Origin: Spirosoma oryzae
GTDB taxonomy: Bacteria > Bacteroidota > Bacteroidia > Cytophagales > Spirosomataceae
Reading direction: 5' to 3'
Assembly: GCF_003002825.1 (NCBI RefSeq)
Contig: NZ_PVTE01000021.1
Location: forward strand, 1-64,000
DNA length: 64,000 bases
Of this stretch, positions 35,130 to 43,462 are shown in pieces; the first letter of the stretch is position 1, and the number at the start of each line of letters is the position of its first letter. The notes beneath the pieces are model-generated. The model was not told the DNA's origin. It was given only the letters and a program-made list of their open reading frames with translations, and ran no database searches. Position numbers and translations under genes: made by a program.

Positions 35130-38114
35130 ATGCGTACCGTCTTTCGGCCTGTTGCTTTGTTGCCCCTCGTGCTTACGGCAGCCGGGTTGCTCTCATTAAC
35201 GTTGCCGGCGGGCTCGCCGGGTTCATTACCGAACCGCCTGTCGGGTCCGTTACAGGCAAATCGATTTGCCGACTCAACGGCACTGTACCTGCCTGGCGAT
35301 CTGGAAGCGACAATCTGGGCCGAATCCGCCATGCTGTTCCGACCGACAAGCATCGACGTCGACGCACGGGGGCGGGTGTGGGTCGCCGAAGCAGCGGGAA
35401 ATCGACCGGAAGGTGATGGAACGACTGACGGACGTATCACGATTCTAACGGATGGCAATGGCGACGGTCGGGCTGATAACCAAACCATTTTTGCGCAGGA
35501 CGCTCGGCTGGTACGCCCATTGGGCGTTAGTGTGCTGGGGCGGAATGTGTACGTCTCCAACGCGCCTGATCTGCTGATGTACGTAGATGAAAACGGCGAC
35601 GACCGGCCCGAGCGGGCGGAAACGGTCTTAACAGGATTTGGTGGTAAGAACCAGCGTAACGGGGTGCATCGAATGGTGGCTGGCCCCGCCGGAAACTACT
35701 ACGTCAGCGTTGGTGATGCCGTACCCTACACCATCACGGACCGCGACGGCTGGACGGTACAGGCTGGTACAATGACTGACAAGCAACCCGGCAGCGACGG
35801 CCGTAACTGGGTGGGGGGACTGTCGCTGCGTATCAAACCCAATGGTTCGGGCCTGAAAGTGATGGCCGATGGTTTTCACAACAGTCAGGCGGTGGTTGTC
35901 GATTCATACGGAAATTTGTGGCAGGCCGATACCGACGAGAAAACGCATGTGTCGCATATCAACTGGGTGCTGGAAGGCGGAAAAGCCGGTTTCTACGCGG
36001 CAGGGAATCGTTCCGCTAATCCAGTCGCCATGCCGGGTGTGATGCCCACCGGCGAGGCTATCCCGAACAGTTCATCGACCGCGCTGCTGATGAACGAAGA
36101 TGAAAAACTGGGCCTGCCTTATCGCGGCACGTTGCTCTGTGCTGACGCCCGTCAGCATCGTATCGTTGCCTATAAACCTGAAATTCGCGGTGCTGGCTAT
36201 CAACTGGTAGCCAATGAGCTGGTCAGCGGAACCGGTTCGAATGGCGATGTAAATGCGGTGTTCGAGCCTGTAGCCATGTCGATTGGGCCGGAGGGGGCTA
36301 TTTACGTAGCCAGTTGGCATGAGGCCGGAGCCAAATCCGTCGGGCGTATTTACCGCATTGCGCCGAAGGGACGTACGTTGAGAAACCCACAGATTGACTT
36401 ACGGAACACAGCCGGTCAGTTAGCTGCCTTGACGAACCCGGCTCCCCAGATTCGTATGTTGGGCTTCAACGCGCTCAAACAGCAGGGCGACGAAGTCGTT
36501 GAAGCGCTGATGCCAATGGTTAGTTCGCTGAATGCGTACCATCGGTCACGGGCTGTTTTTTTGCTGGCACAGTTAGGGCCGGAGGGGCAGTTTGAAGTCG
36601 AACGGTTGCTCAAATCACCCGAAGCGCAGACCCGTATCGTTGCGCTGCGGGCTTTGCGGAGCATCACACCTGAAAATTCGAAGGCTAATCCCGCCCTGAC
36701 TCCGTCGCAGCAGGTATTGCTGCCGTTGCTGGGTAACCTGTCCGTCGATCAGAGCGTAGCTGTTCGGCGCGAGGTGTGCGTCGCCCTGCGGGATATGCCG
36801 TACGCCGATTGCCGGCGAATCCTGGCCAATCTGGTGCAGGGGTATGATGGGCAGGACGCCTACTACCTGACGGCATTGAGCGAAGCCGCCGATGGTAAGG
36901 AAGAAGCATTGTTCGCGGATCTCCGGCCTTCGTTTGCCGCCGATCCGGCCGAGTGGGATGCCCGTACGGCTAATCTGGTCTGGGCCTTGCATACAGCCTC
37001 GGCGTTATCACTGCTAAGAAAGCGGGCTGAAGCCGATCAGTTGCCTATCGACGCCCGACGACAGGCAGTGAGCGCCATTGTCGCCATGCAGACGCCGGCA
37101 TCGCAAAAAGTATTGGCTGAGCTGACGCGGGGAAGCGACAAAGTGCTGGCCGCTTCGGCAACGGAAGCAATAAGCACACGTAAAGCCAAGCCACAAGCCG
37201 CCACGCCCACTACGCCTGCCACTACCGCTACCCCGCCATCAACGACAGACAAGCCAGACCCGACAGCTATGTCTCCGCGCGATCTGCTGGCCAGTAAATA
37301 CGGCACCTACGCGGAACGGAGCAAGGCAGTACTGGAACTGGCCCGCACCACAGATGGGGCCCGACAACTGCTCGACCTGATTGCAGAAAATCGGTTGTCA
37401 AATGCGATGCTGCGGATAGCTGGCCCTGCCTTACTGAAGCACTCCAGCACCGCCATTCGGCAACAGGCAGCCCCTTATTTCGAACCAAAACCGGCTTCGT
37501 CTGCCACCGTTACCGATTCAACGAAAGTCGCGACGCCGAAATCGGCTCAGCGCATGTCTTCCGGTAAACCGGCTGCTGAACCTGAATCGACTGCCGTAGC
37601 GGTGCGCAAACCTGTGCTCCCGGCGCCCGACAGTAACAAGACGACTGTAGCAGGCAATTCAGACAGGCGTTTGGTTAAATCCGACATCGCCGATATCGCC
37701 GAACTAACGGGAAATGCAGTAACGGGTCAACTGCTGTTTAAAGCCAACTGTAGCCGGTGCCACGTTTACAATCAGAAAGGCGTCGACGTTGGTCCGGAAC
37801 TGACGAATGTTCAGCGGCAACTGGACAAAGCTGGTTTAATCGAATCAATCGTATATCCGAACGCATCGATCACGCCCGGTTATGAGTCGTGGTTAATATC
37901 GACAACAACTGGGCAGACCTACTACGGATTCATTGCCAGCGAAACGGCACAAGCACTCGTCGTAAAAGGGGTAACGGGGCAGAAACACACGATTCCGGTC
38001 AGTGCCGTGTCGAACCGACGTCGATTTGCCAACAGCCTGATGCCGAGCGTACAGACCATGAAACTCAGTCAGCAGCAAATCGCCGATATAACGGCATACC
38101 TGCTCAAACTGTAG
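35130..38114 (+). CDS. Exported PVC-type protein: beta-propeller, HEAT repeats and C-terminal cytochrome c
   Basis: 994 residues from the ATG at 35130 (MRTVFRPVALLPLVLTAAGL, a signal peptide); an earlier TTG frame is rejected. Residues ~45-430 form a dehydrogenase-type beta-propeller (FRPTSIDVDARGRVWVAEAA, then GVHRMVAGPAGNYYVSVGDA). Helical HEAT-like repeats follow (about 430-690), then a Pro/Thr/Ala-rich linker and a second short helical block. The C-terminal cytochrome c has one CSRCH haem motif (about residue 874) and a YESW...TYYGFI segment typical of these Planctomycetes-type membrane-bound dehydrogenase proteins. A probable periplasmic electron-transfer enzyme of unknown substrate, transcribed alone. 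Confidence 0.85.
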   Translation: MRTVFRPVALLPLVLTAAGLLSLTLPAGSPGSLPNRLSGPLQANRFADSTALYLPGDLEATIWAESAMLFRPTSIDVDARGRVWVAEAAGNRPEGDGTTDGRITILTDGNGDGRADNQTIFAQDARLVRPLGVSVLGRNVYVSNAPDLLMYVDENGDDRPERAETVLTGFGGKNQRNGVHRMVAGPAGNYYVSVGDAVPYTITDRDGWTVQAGTMTDKQPGSDGRNWVGGLSLRIKPNGSGLKVMADGFHNSQAVVVDSYGNLWQADTDEKTHVSHINWVLEGGKAGFYAAGNRSANPVAMPGVMPTGEAIPNSSSTALLMNEDEKLGLPYRGTLLCADARQHRIVAYKPEIRGAGYQLVANELVSGTGSNGDVNAVFEPVAMSIGPEGAIYVASWHEAGAKSVGRIYRIAPKGRTLRNPQIDLRNTAGQLAALTNPAPQIRMLGFNALKQQGDEVVEALMPMVSSLNAYHRSRAVFLLAQLGPEGQFEVERLLKSPEAQTRIVALRALRSITPENSKANPALTPSQQVLLPLLGNLSVDQSVAVRREVCVALRDMPYADCRRILANLVQGYDGQDAYYLTALSEAADGKEEALFADLRPSFAADPAEWDARTANLVWALHTASALSLLRKRAEADQLPIDARRQAVSAIVAMQTPASQKVLAELTRGSDKVLAASATEAISTRKAKPQAATPTTPATTATPPSTTDKPDPTAMSPRDLLASKYGTYAERSKAVLELARTTDGARQLLDLIAENRLSNAMLRIAGPALLKHSSTAIRQQAAPYFEPKPASSATVTDSTKVATPKSAQRMSSGKPAAEPESTAVAVRKPVLPAPDSNKTTVAGNSDRRLVKSDIADIAELTGNAVTGQLLFKANCSRCHVYNQKGVDVGPELTNVQRQLDKAGLIESIVYPNASITPGYESWLISTTTGQTYYGFIASETAQALVVKGVTGQKHTIPVSAVSNRRRFANSLMPSVQTMKLSQQQIADITAYLLKL

Positions 38115-38123
38115 ATACTGTAA

Positions 38124-38175
38124 AACGCATCAGGGGCTGGCGAAGGAATACCTCCTCGCCAGCCCCTGATGCGTT
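38124..38175. terminator. Long hairpin after the cytochrome-fusion gene
   Basis: A perfect 20-bp inverted repeat starting AACGCATCAGGGGCTGGCGA with a 12-nt loop, immediately after the stop at 38114. It lacks a proper U-tract on either strand, so it may be a non-canonical terminator or a 3' stability element between convergent genes. Confidence 0.6.
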
Positions 38176-38196
38176 CAGAAAATAGAATTAGTGCGC

Positions 38197-38532
38197 TTAG
38201 ATGATCGCGTCGAGCAGCGCCGTAACGATAGAAACGACGAGACTGAACAGTAACGCGGCCAGTATACCGCCTACGACAAAGCCAGGTACCAGCGAAGCCG
38301 CCAGATAAACCATCAATATGTTGATGACGATCAGGAATAATCCCAACGTCATAATCGTGATGGGAACCGTCAGGATGGTTAGAATCGGTTTGACGAAGGC
38401 GTTAAGCAGACCGAGTACGATTGCGATAACCAGGTATGTACCGACACCTCCGGTGACAGAGATACCGGGGATGATGGCGGCTGCCACATAAACTGCCACC
38501 ATGCTGATGACAATGCGAATAAGTAGGCCCAT
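38197..38532 (-). CDS. Phage-holin-4-superfamily (DUF360-like) small membrane protein
   Basis: 111 residues that are almost all membrane: four hydrophobic segments near 3-22, 30-55, 58-80 and 86-108, with the internal Pro-rich turn GLLNAFVKPILTILTVPITI typical of the mycobacterial four-TM phage holin superfamily IV. This is a common bacterial membrane family of unknown function and is not evidence of a phage here. It lies 74 bp downstream of hisIE on the same strand, so it may be the last gene of the trp/his transcript. Confidence 0.85.
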   Translation of the reverse strand: MGLLIRIVISMVAVYVAAAIIPGISVTGGVGTYLVIAIVLGLLNAFVKPILTILTVPITIMTLGLFLIVINILMVYLAASLVPGFVVGGILAALLFSLVVSIVTALLDAII

Positions 38533-38606
38533 TGGGAGTGAAATTGGTAGTGAACTGAATAGATGTCAGCATCACGAACACCAAACCGGTAACCAATGTT
38601 TGCCCT

Positions 38607-39212
38607 TTACTTCGCGTGACGGCTCTGTAGCACAGCAATTATGTCGTCCAGATCCATATTTTTCTGCTCCAGCAAGACCAGAAAATGAAAGAGCAGGTCG
38701 GCGGCTTCACCTTTGAACAGATCGTCGTTATCATCTTTCGCTTCGATAACCAGTTCGACGGCCTCCTCCCCTACCTTCTGCGCAATCTTGTTGACCCCTT
38801 TACCAAACAGCGACGTTGTGTACGAGGTATCGGTCGGGTTAACACGCCGGTCGTGGATGATGCCCTGCAAATAATTGAGAAACTGGCCCTTACCCCGATT
38901 TTGCTCGTTGAAGCAGGTATCTGCTCCTGTATGACAGGTCGGACCCGCCGGCCGGGCCTTAATCAGCAGCGTGTCGTTGTCACAATCAACCAGAATTGAA
39001 TCGACGTGCAGGAAGTTGTTCGAGGTTTCGCCTTTCGTCCAGAGCCGTTGTTTGCTACGGCTAAAGAACGTGACAACCTGCTCAGCCTGCGTCTTTTCGT
39101 AGGCTTCCTGATTCATGTAGCCCAGCATCAGGATCTTCCCGGTTTCGGTGTCCTGAACAACGGCCGGTACCAGCCCTTCGGGCGATTTGTCAAACGCAAT
39201 CTCGGAATTCAT
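38607..39212 (-). CDS. hisIE: Bifunctional phosphoribosyl-AMP cyclohydrolase / phosphoribosyl-ATP pyrophosphatase
   Basis: 201 residues covering both enzymes of histidine biosynthesis steps 2 and 3. The N-terminal HisI domain (about 1-105) has MLGYMNQEAYEKT, SRSKQRLWTKGETS and the zinc ligands in VDCDND and CHTGADTC (C93, C100). The C-terminal HisE domain (about 110-201) has DTSYTTSLFGKGVNKIAQKVGEEAVELVIEA with the acidic Mg-binding residues. The start is 17 bp after the trpA stop on the same strand, so histidine and tryptophan genes are apparently co-transcribed. Both pathways consume PRPP. No other his gene is present. Confidence 0.95.
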   Translation of the reverse strand: MNSEIAFDKSPEGLVPAVVQDTETGKILMLGYMNQEAYEKTQAEQVVTFFSRSKQRLWTKGETSNNFLHVDSILVDCDNDTLLIKARPAGPTCHTGADTCFNEQNRGKGQFLNYLQGIIHDRRVNPTDTSYTTSLFGKGVNKIAQKVGEEAVELVIEAKDDNDDLFKGEAADLLFHFLVLLEQKNMDLDDIIAVLQSRHAK

Positions 39213-39229
39213 GGCGTAAAGGTAGTCGC

Positions 39230-40018
39230 TCAGGGGCGAATCGTCTGCACAAAGGACCGAATGCTCTCGGCTGATGTACCGTGGTCCTGCAAATGCCGGA
39301 TAAACGCACTACCCACAATCGCGCCGTTGGCATACTGCGAAGCCGTGTTGAACGTCTCCTGATCGCTGATACCAAAGCCGATCAAGCGGGGGTTACGCAG
39401 ATTCATGGCTTCGATACGCTCAAAATACGTCCGCATACCGTCGCTGATTCCTTTCACCGAACCGGTGATACTCGCCGACGAAACCATATAGATAAACCCG
39501 TCGGATTCCTGGTCGATAAACCGGATGCGCTCGTCGGTTGTCTGTGGTGTAATCAGATGCACGTTCAGAATGCCGTATTCGCGAAAGACGGGCGCGTATT
39601 CCGCCAGAAACAGATCGAGCGGCAGATCGGGCAGGATCACACCGTCGACGCCAACCTGACGGCACATCCGGCAAAAGTTCTCGACCCCGTACTGAAGCAC
39701 TGGATTAATATAGCCCATCAGTAAGATAGGTACAGTAATCTCCTCCCGGCAACCTGCCAACTGGGCGAACAGCGTCTTGATCGACATGCCGTTGTCCAGC
39801 GCCACGCCGTTGCTCTGCTGAATGGTTTCGCCGTCGGCAACGGGATCGGAATACGGCATACCGATTTCGACCAGGTCGACGCCCGCATCCTGCAAGCCAC
39901 GCAGCACCGTGCGTGTATCGTCGAGGTGGGGAAAGCCTGCCGTGAAATAAACGTTTAGAAGCCGCTCGCTGCGTTGCTCAAACAGAGCGGAGATGCGGTT
40001 GGTAGTGAGTGTGTCCAT
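39230..40018 (-). CDS. trpA: Tryptophan synthase alpha subunit
   Basis: 262 residues, TIM barrel. Catalytic Glu and Asp: E51 in DLVEIGMPYSDP and D62 in PVADG, with the same 11-residue spacing as in Salmonella TrpA (E49, D60). FVSTTSSIT-like phosphate loop is represented by MVSSASITGSVKG. It cleaves indole-3-glycerol phosphate to indole, passed to TrpB. It is separated from trpB by 115 bp that hold a large inverted repeat, unlike the otherwise tight operon. hisIE follows after 17 bp. Confidence 0.96.
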   Translation of the reverse strand: MDTLTTNRISALFEQRSERLLNVYFTAGFPHLDDTRTVLRGLQDAGVDLVEIGMPYSDPVADGETIQQSNGVALDNGMSIKTLFAQLAGCREEITVPILLMGYINPVLQYGVENFCRMCRQVGVDGVILPDLPLDLFLAEYAPVFREYGILNVHLITPQTTDERIRFIDQESDGFIYMVSSASITGSVKGISDGMRTYFERIEAMNLRNPRLIGFGISDQETFNTASQYANGAIVGSAFIRHLQDHGTSAESIRSFVQTIRP

Positions 40019-40028
40019 GAGTTTGTAA

Positions 40029-40116
40029 CCCAGACGTCCACGTCTGGAGGCCGTCAGGCCAACTATACAAGGCGGCAGCTTTTTGGCCTAGCGGCCTCCA
40101 GACGTGGACGTCTGGG
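40029..40116. repeat. Palindromic element between trpB and trpA
   Basis: A perfect 24-bp inverted repeat (40029-40052 with 40093-40116), extending inward to about 32 bp with one G-U pair and one mismatch; loop 24 nt (40061-40084). Each arm is itself a palindrome, CCAGACGT-CC-ACGTCTGG. No T-tract follows. Nested symmetry of this type suggests a REP-like or non-autonomous mobile palindrome rather than a terminator, although it could attenuate trpA/hisIE expression. Confidence 0.8.
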
Positions 40117-40133
40117 CTACATGACGTGCTCGC

Positions 40134-41333
40134 CTACAAATGCTTCGAATACGTACTTAAGTCCTTGTCGCCCCGGCCTGACAGGCAGACGACCACAACA
40201 TCGTCAGCTTTCAGGCTCATTTTATCCAGGGCTGCCAGCGCGTGTGCCGTTTCCAGCGCGGGGATAATGCCTTCGAGTTTACTTAGTTCAAAGCCTGCTG
40301 CCAGGGCCTCGTCATCGGTGATGGCGTAAAAGTCACCCCGGCCCGAATCGAACAGGTGTGCGTGCAACGGACCAATGCCGGGATAGTCGAGACCCGCCGA
40401 GATCGAATATGGTTCCGTTACCTGCCCGTCGTCGGTTTGCATCAGAATCGTACGGCTACCGTGCAATACGCCCGGTTTTCCCAGTGCCGTCGTCGCGGCC
40501 GAATGCCCCGACGATACACCCATGCCAGCAGCCTCAGCGGCTACGAGCCGAACCGAGGGTTCATGCAAGAAGTGGAAGAACGCACCGGCGGCATTGCTAC
40601 CCCCACCGACGCAGGCAACCATGTAATCAGGATTTTCGCGGCCGGTCTTGGCCAGTAGCTGCTGCCGGACTTCCTGCGAAATAACCGACTGAAACCGCGC
40701 GACCATATCGGGATAGGGATGCGGCCCAACGACCGATCCGATGATGTAGTGCGTATCGACCGGGTTGTTTATCCAGTGCCGCATTGCTTCGTTAGTCGCG
40801 TCTTTGAGCGTCTGACTACCCGATTTAGCCGGTACTACCGTCGCGCCCAGCATCCGCATCCGATCGACGTTCGGCTTTTGGCGCTCCATGTCGATAGCGC
40901 CCATGTAGACGATGCATTCCAGCCCCATCAGCGCGCAGACCGTTGCCGTCGCTACGCCATGCTGACCCGCGCCTGTCTCGGCTACAATCCGCTTCTTGCC
41001 AAGCCGTTGCGCGACCAGAATCTGGCCAATCGTGTTGTTGACTTTATGGGCACCGGTATGGCACAAGTCCTCCCGTTTCAAATAGATTGTAGCCCCTTTC
41101 TTCGCTGACAGGCGCTTCGCCAGAAACAAAGGCGTCGGCCGACCAACGTAATCTTCCAGCAATTGCCAGAATTCGGCCTGAAATGACGGATCGGCAATAA
41201 TCGACAGGTAGTTCTGCCGAAGTTCTTCGACGTTCGGGTACAGCATTTCGGGGATAAACGCTCCCCCAAAACGACCGTAAAAACCGGTGTCGCTCACCGC
41301 AAAAGACGCTTGCGTATCGATAGTATCTTGCAT
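40134..41333 (-). CDS. trpB: Tryptophan synthase beta subunit
   Basis: 399 residues from the ATG at 41333 ([11 protein letters not shown]); a TTG nine bases upstream also opens the frame. PLP enzyme: [13 protein letters not shown] carries the Schiff-base lysine (K97), [10 protein letters not shown] is the phosphate loop, and the N-terminal [12 protein letters not shown] is the family signature. It condenses indole with serine. The gene begins 5 bp after the vapC stop codon, so a toxin gene lies inside the operon directly upstream. It belongs to the trpB1 class that pairs with TrpA. Confidence 0.97.
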   Translation of the reverse strand: MQDTIDTQASFAVSDTGFYGRFGGAFIPEMLYPNVEELRQNYLSIIADPSFQAEFWQLLEDYVGRPTPLFLAKRLSAKKGATIYLKREDLCHTGAHKVNNTIGQILVAQRLGKKRIVAETGAGQHGVATATVCALMGLECIVYMGAIDMERQKPNVDRMRMLGATVVPAKSGSQTLKDATNEAMRHWINNPVDTHYIIGSVVGPHPYPDMVARFQSVISQEVRQQLLAKTGRENPDYMVACVGGGSNAAGAFFHFLHEPSVRLVAAEAAGMGVSSGHSAATTALGKPGVLHGSRTILMQTDDGQVTEPYSISAGLDYPGIGPLHAHLFDSGRGDFYAITDDEALAAGFELSKLEGIIPALETAHALAALDKMSLKADDVVVVCLSGRGDKDLSTYSKHL

Positions 41334-41338
41334 GATTG

Positions 41339-41731
41339 TCAATGCTTTATCAGACGTAAACCCAATGTGGGCAAATGATCAAAATCGTTGTCTGTAGTAT
41401 GAAGCTCCATGTCGAGGTAAAGAGCCGTAGCCGCAATCCATAAATCGTTTTTGCCCATGTTGCGGGCAGATGTTCCAAGTGGGTAGCTCTTTAACCGATT
41501 CTGGCTGAATGCGTCGATCTGAGCATAGTAGCTTATCAGCCCCTCTGTCACATCAACGCTCGGATATCGACTGAATAGGTCTTGGACGAACTCCCAGCGT
41601 TGAAGGCCCCAATCAGATTTTAAAGCGAAGGCTTCGATCTCACCGATCGTGACTATTGACAATACTGTCTGAGCGGGCGGTAATATTCGCCGTCTTACAT
41701 GACCGATAATCAGGTTTGTGTCGTAAATCAT
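41339..41731 (-). CDS. vapC: VapC-like PIN-domain toxin
   Basis: 130 residues. PIN-domain acidic ligands are visible: D4 (MIYDTN), E31 (IGEIEAF), D96 ([12 protein letters not shown]) and D114/D116 (TTDNDFDHL). VapC toxins are Mg-dependent RNases, often targeting tRNA or 23S rRNA. It overlaps the upstream antitoxin gene by 4 bp (ATGA), the usual vapBC order. It ends 5 bp before trpB, so toxin translation or mRNA processing could affect trpB. Sampled base composition of the pair is lower in GC (about 43%) than trp neighbours, suggesting acquisition. Confidence 0.85.
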   Translation of the reverse strand: MIYDTNLIIGHVRRRILPPAQTVLSIVTIGEIEAFALKSDWGLQRWEFVQDLFSRYPSVDVTEGLISYYAQIDAFSQNRLKSYPLGTSARNMGKNDLWIAATALYLDMELHTTDNDFDHLPTLGLRLIKH

Positions 41732-41946
41732 ACACTGCCCTTGTCACCTTCCGCAAGCAAGGCGTCCATTGCTTTGTTTTCTGCTTCTGTAAACTCTGGA
41801 AATACACCAAAGAAGGGTTCATCGACCGTGGTAGCTTGCAAGAATCGCGCTACACCCCACCGCCGAATATCTTCGGGGCGATATGAGTTGATCTTGCCCC
41901 GTTTCATCGCCGGTATGATATCCGTTATTTCCTGGTCCACTTTCAT
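41728..41946 (-). CDS. vapB: VapB-like antitoxin
   Basis: 72 residues, acidic at the C-terminus. The N-terminal part (MKVDQEITDIIPAMKRGKINSYRPEDIRRWGVARF) is likely the DNA-binding and dimer domain; the tail (DEPFFGVFPEFTEAENKAMDALLAEGD) likely wraps the toxin active site. No clear AbrB or RHH signature is recognised, so the call rests on position, size and overlap with the PIN toxin. A 56-bp gap separates it from trpF and contains GTTG/CAAC and AACGTG repeats that could be an autoregulatory operator. Confidence 0.7.
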   Translation of the reverse strand: MKVDQEITDIIPAMKRGKINSYRPEDIRRWGVARFLQATTVDEPFFGVFPEFTEAENKAMDALLAEGDKGSV

Positions 41947-42002
41947 AATACACGTTGTTTATACGTCAACACAAACCACGTTACCCTCGTTTCTTCCAGG
42001 CG

Positions 42003-42647
42003 TTAAACAGCTTCCTCCTCTTCGATAGGACGCAGATACGACAGGATCTCTTTTACTTTCGCCACATCTTTTACACCCGGTGCCGTTTCGACCTGACTGT
42101 TGACATCGACACCGTACAGTTTGAAGCCTTTCAGCAGATTCACCTGATCGACGTTGCCGAGACCGATACCACCACTGATGAAAAAGGGCTTTTCGTTGTC
42201 GTAACGACTCAGAATGTTCCAGTCGAACGTAACGCCGTTGCCGCCGGGCTGATCGCCTTTGGCGTCGAATAGGAAGAAGTCGCACTGCGCTTTGAAGTTG
42301 TTCAGCATCGAGAAATTAAACGAATCGTCGATTCGGAATGCCTTGATGATGTTGATACCCCGGTTGCGTAGGCTGCGGCAGAATTCCGGCGTTTCTGTAC
42401 CGTGTAACTGCACGTACTGAAAATCGTACTTCTTCACCATCCGCAGAATGTAGTCCGGTGAGGCATTGACAAACACGCCCACCTTATGGATCGAGCGGGG
42501 CAGCGATTTAACTAATGTCTCGTCCAGCGTATCGCCAACGAAGCGGGGCGACTGATCGTAGAAGATAAACCCGATGTAATCAGGGCCCAGTGCAGCAATT
42601 TCTTTCAGGTTGTCGGCGTCACGCATGCCGCACACTTTGAGCTTCAT
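42003..42647 (-). CDS. trpF: Phosphoribosylanthranilate isomerase
   Basis: 214 residues, TIM barrel. MKLKVCGMRDADNLKEIAAL has the catalytic Cys (C6) of the family; DYIGFIFYDQSPRFV and FISGGIGLGNVDQV are the other signature loops, with the general acid Asp in YGVDVNSQVETAPGVKD. It converts PRA to CdRP. One bp separates its start from the trpC stop, so it is translated as a unit with trpC. Confidence 0.94.
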   Translation of the reverse strand: MKLKVCGMRDADNLKEIAALGPDYIGFIFYDQSPRFVGDTLDETLVKSLPRSIHKVGVFVNASPDYILRMVKKYDFQYVQLHGTETPEFCRSLRNRGINIIKAFRIDDSFNFSMLNNFKAQCDFFLFDAKGDQPGGNGVTFDWNILSRYDNEKPFFISGGIGLGNVDQVNLLKGFKLYGVDVNSQVETAPGVKDVAKVKEILSYLRPIEEEEAV

Positions 42648-42648
42648 A

Positions 42649-43461
42649 TCAATACGAATTAGATGGATAGGTACTACTGTAAGCTTTCACGAAGCTGTCC
42701 AGCGCCGTTGCCGGGTTGTCTGTTTTCATAAAAGCCTCGCCAATCAGGAATCCGTCGAAACCGGCATCACGTAGCGTCAGCAAGTCGTTGGGACTGTGCA
42801 AACCGCTCTCGGCGATCTTGGCGTAGGTATCAGGAATCAGATTGACGAGCCGCAACGACGTATCCAGTGAGGTAACGAAGGTTTTAAGGTTGCGGTTATT
42901 GACGCCGACCAGATCGATCGAGGTGGTCAGGCTTTGTTCCAGTTCGAGTTCGTCGTGTACTTCGAGTAACACCTGCATACCCAGTTCCTGCGCCTGCTGA
43001 CTGAAATCCCGAACCTGCTCCGGCGACAGACAGGCGGCAATCAGCAGGACGAGATCGGCTCCCCACGCTTTGGCTTCCAGCAACTGATATCCGTCGATGA
43101 CGAAATCCTTGCGGAGGATCGGTGTTTCGGGATTGGCTAACCGGGCTGCTTTCAGGTCGTCGGGTGTACCACCGAAGAAAGGTTCATCGGTCAATACCGA
43201 GAGTACCGACGCTCCGGCCTGTACGTATCCCTGCGTGGTCTGCGTTACGTCGGCGCGGTCGTTGATGATGCCTTTAGAAGGGGATTTTCGCTTGAACTCG
43301 GCGATGATACCGGTCGAATACAATCCCTGAACGGCGTCGCGGGCCGACAGACAAACCCGTTTAAAGTCGGGCATTTCCTCCAGCGCCTGGGCCGGTGTTT
43401 CGGCCATGCGGGCGGCCACCTCTATACGCTTACGGTCAATGATCTCGTCTAAAATCGTCAT
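42649..43461 (-). CDS. trpC: Indole-3-glycerol phosphate synthase
   Basis: 270 residues, TIM barrel. The N-terminal helix carries DEIIDRKRIEVAAR; catalytic Lys and Glu lie in IAEFKRKSPSKG (K52 region) and LRKDFVIDGYQ, with VGVNNRNLKTF and IAESGL at the substrate site. It makes indole-3-glycerol phosphate. It is monofunctional (not fused to TrpF) and 1 bp from each neighbour, trpD upstream and trpF downstream. Confidence 0.95.
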   Translation of the reverse strand: MTILDEIIDRKRIEVAARMAETPAQALEEMPDFKRVCLSARDAVQGLYSTGIIAEFKRKSPSKGIINDRADVTQTTQGYVQAGASVLSVLTDEPFFGGTPDDLKAARLANPETPILRKDFVIDGYQLLEAKAWGADLVLLIAACLSPEQVRDFSQQAQELGMQVLLEVHDELELEQSLTTSIDLVGVNNRNLKTFVTSLDTSLRLVNLIPDTYAKIAESGLHSPNDLLTLRDAGFDGFLIGEAFMKTDNPATALDSFVKAYSSTYPSNSY

Positions 43462-43462
43462 A

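Noticed and set aside
38197-38532. The phage-holin-family protein as evidence of a prophage
   Set aside because: This superfamily is widespread in bacterial chromosomes, and no other phage gene is present in the window.
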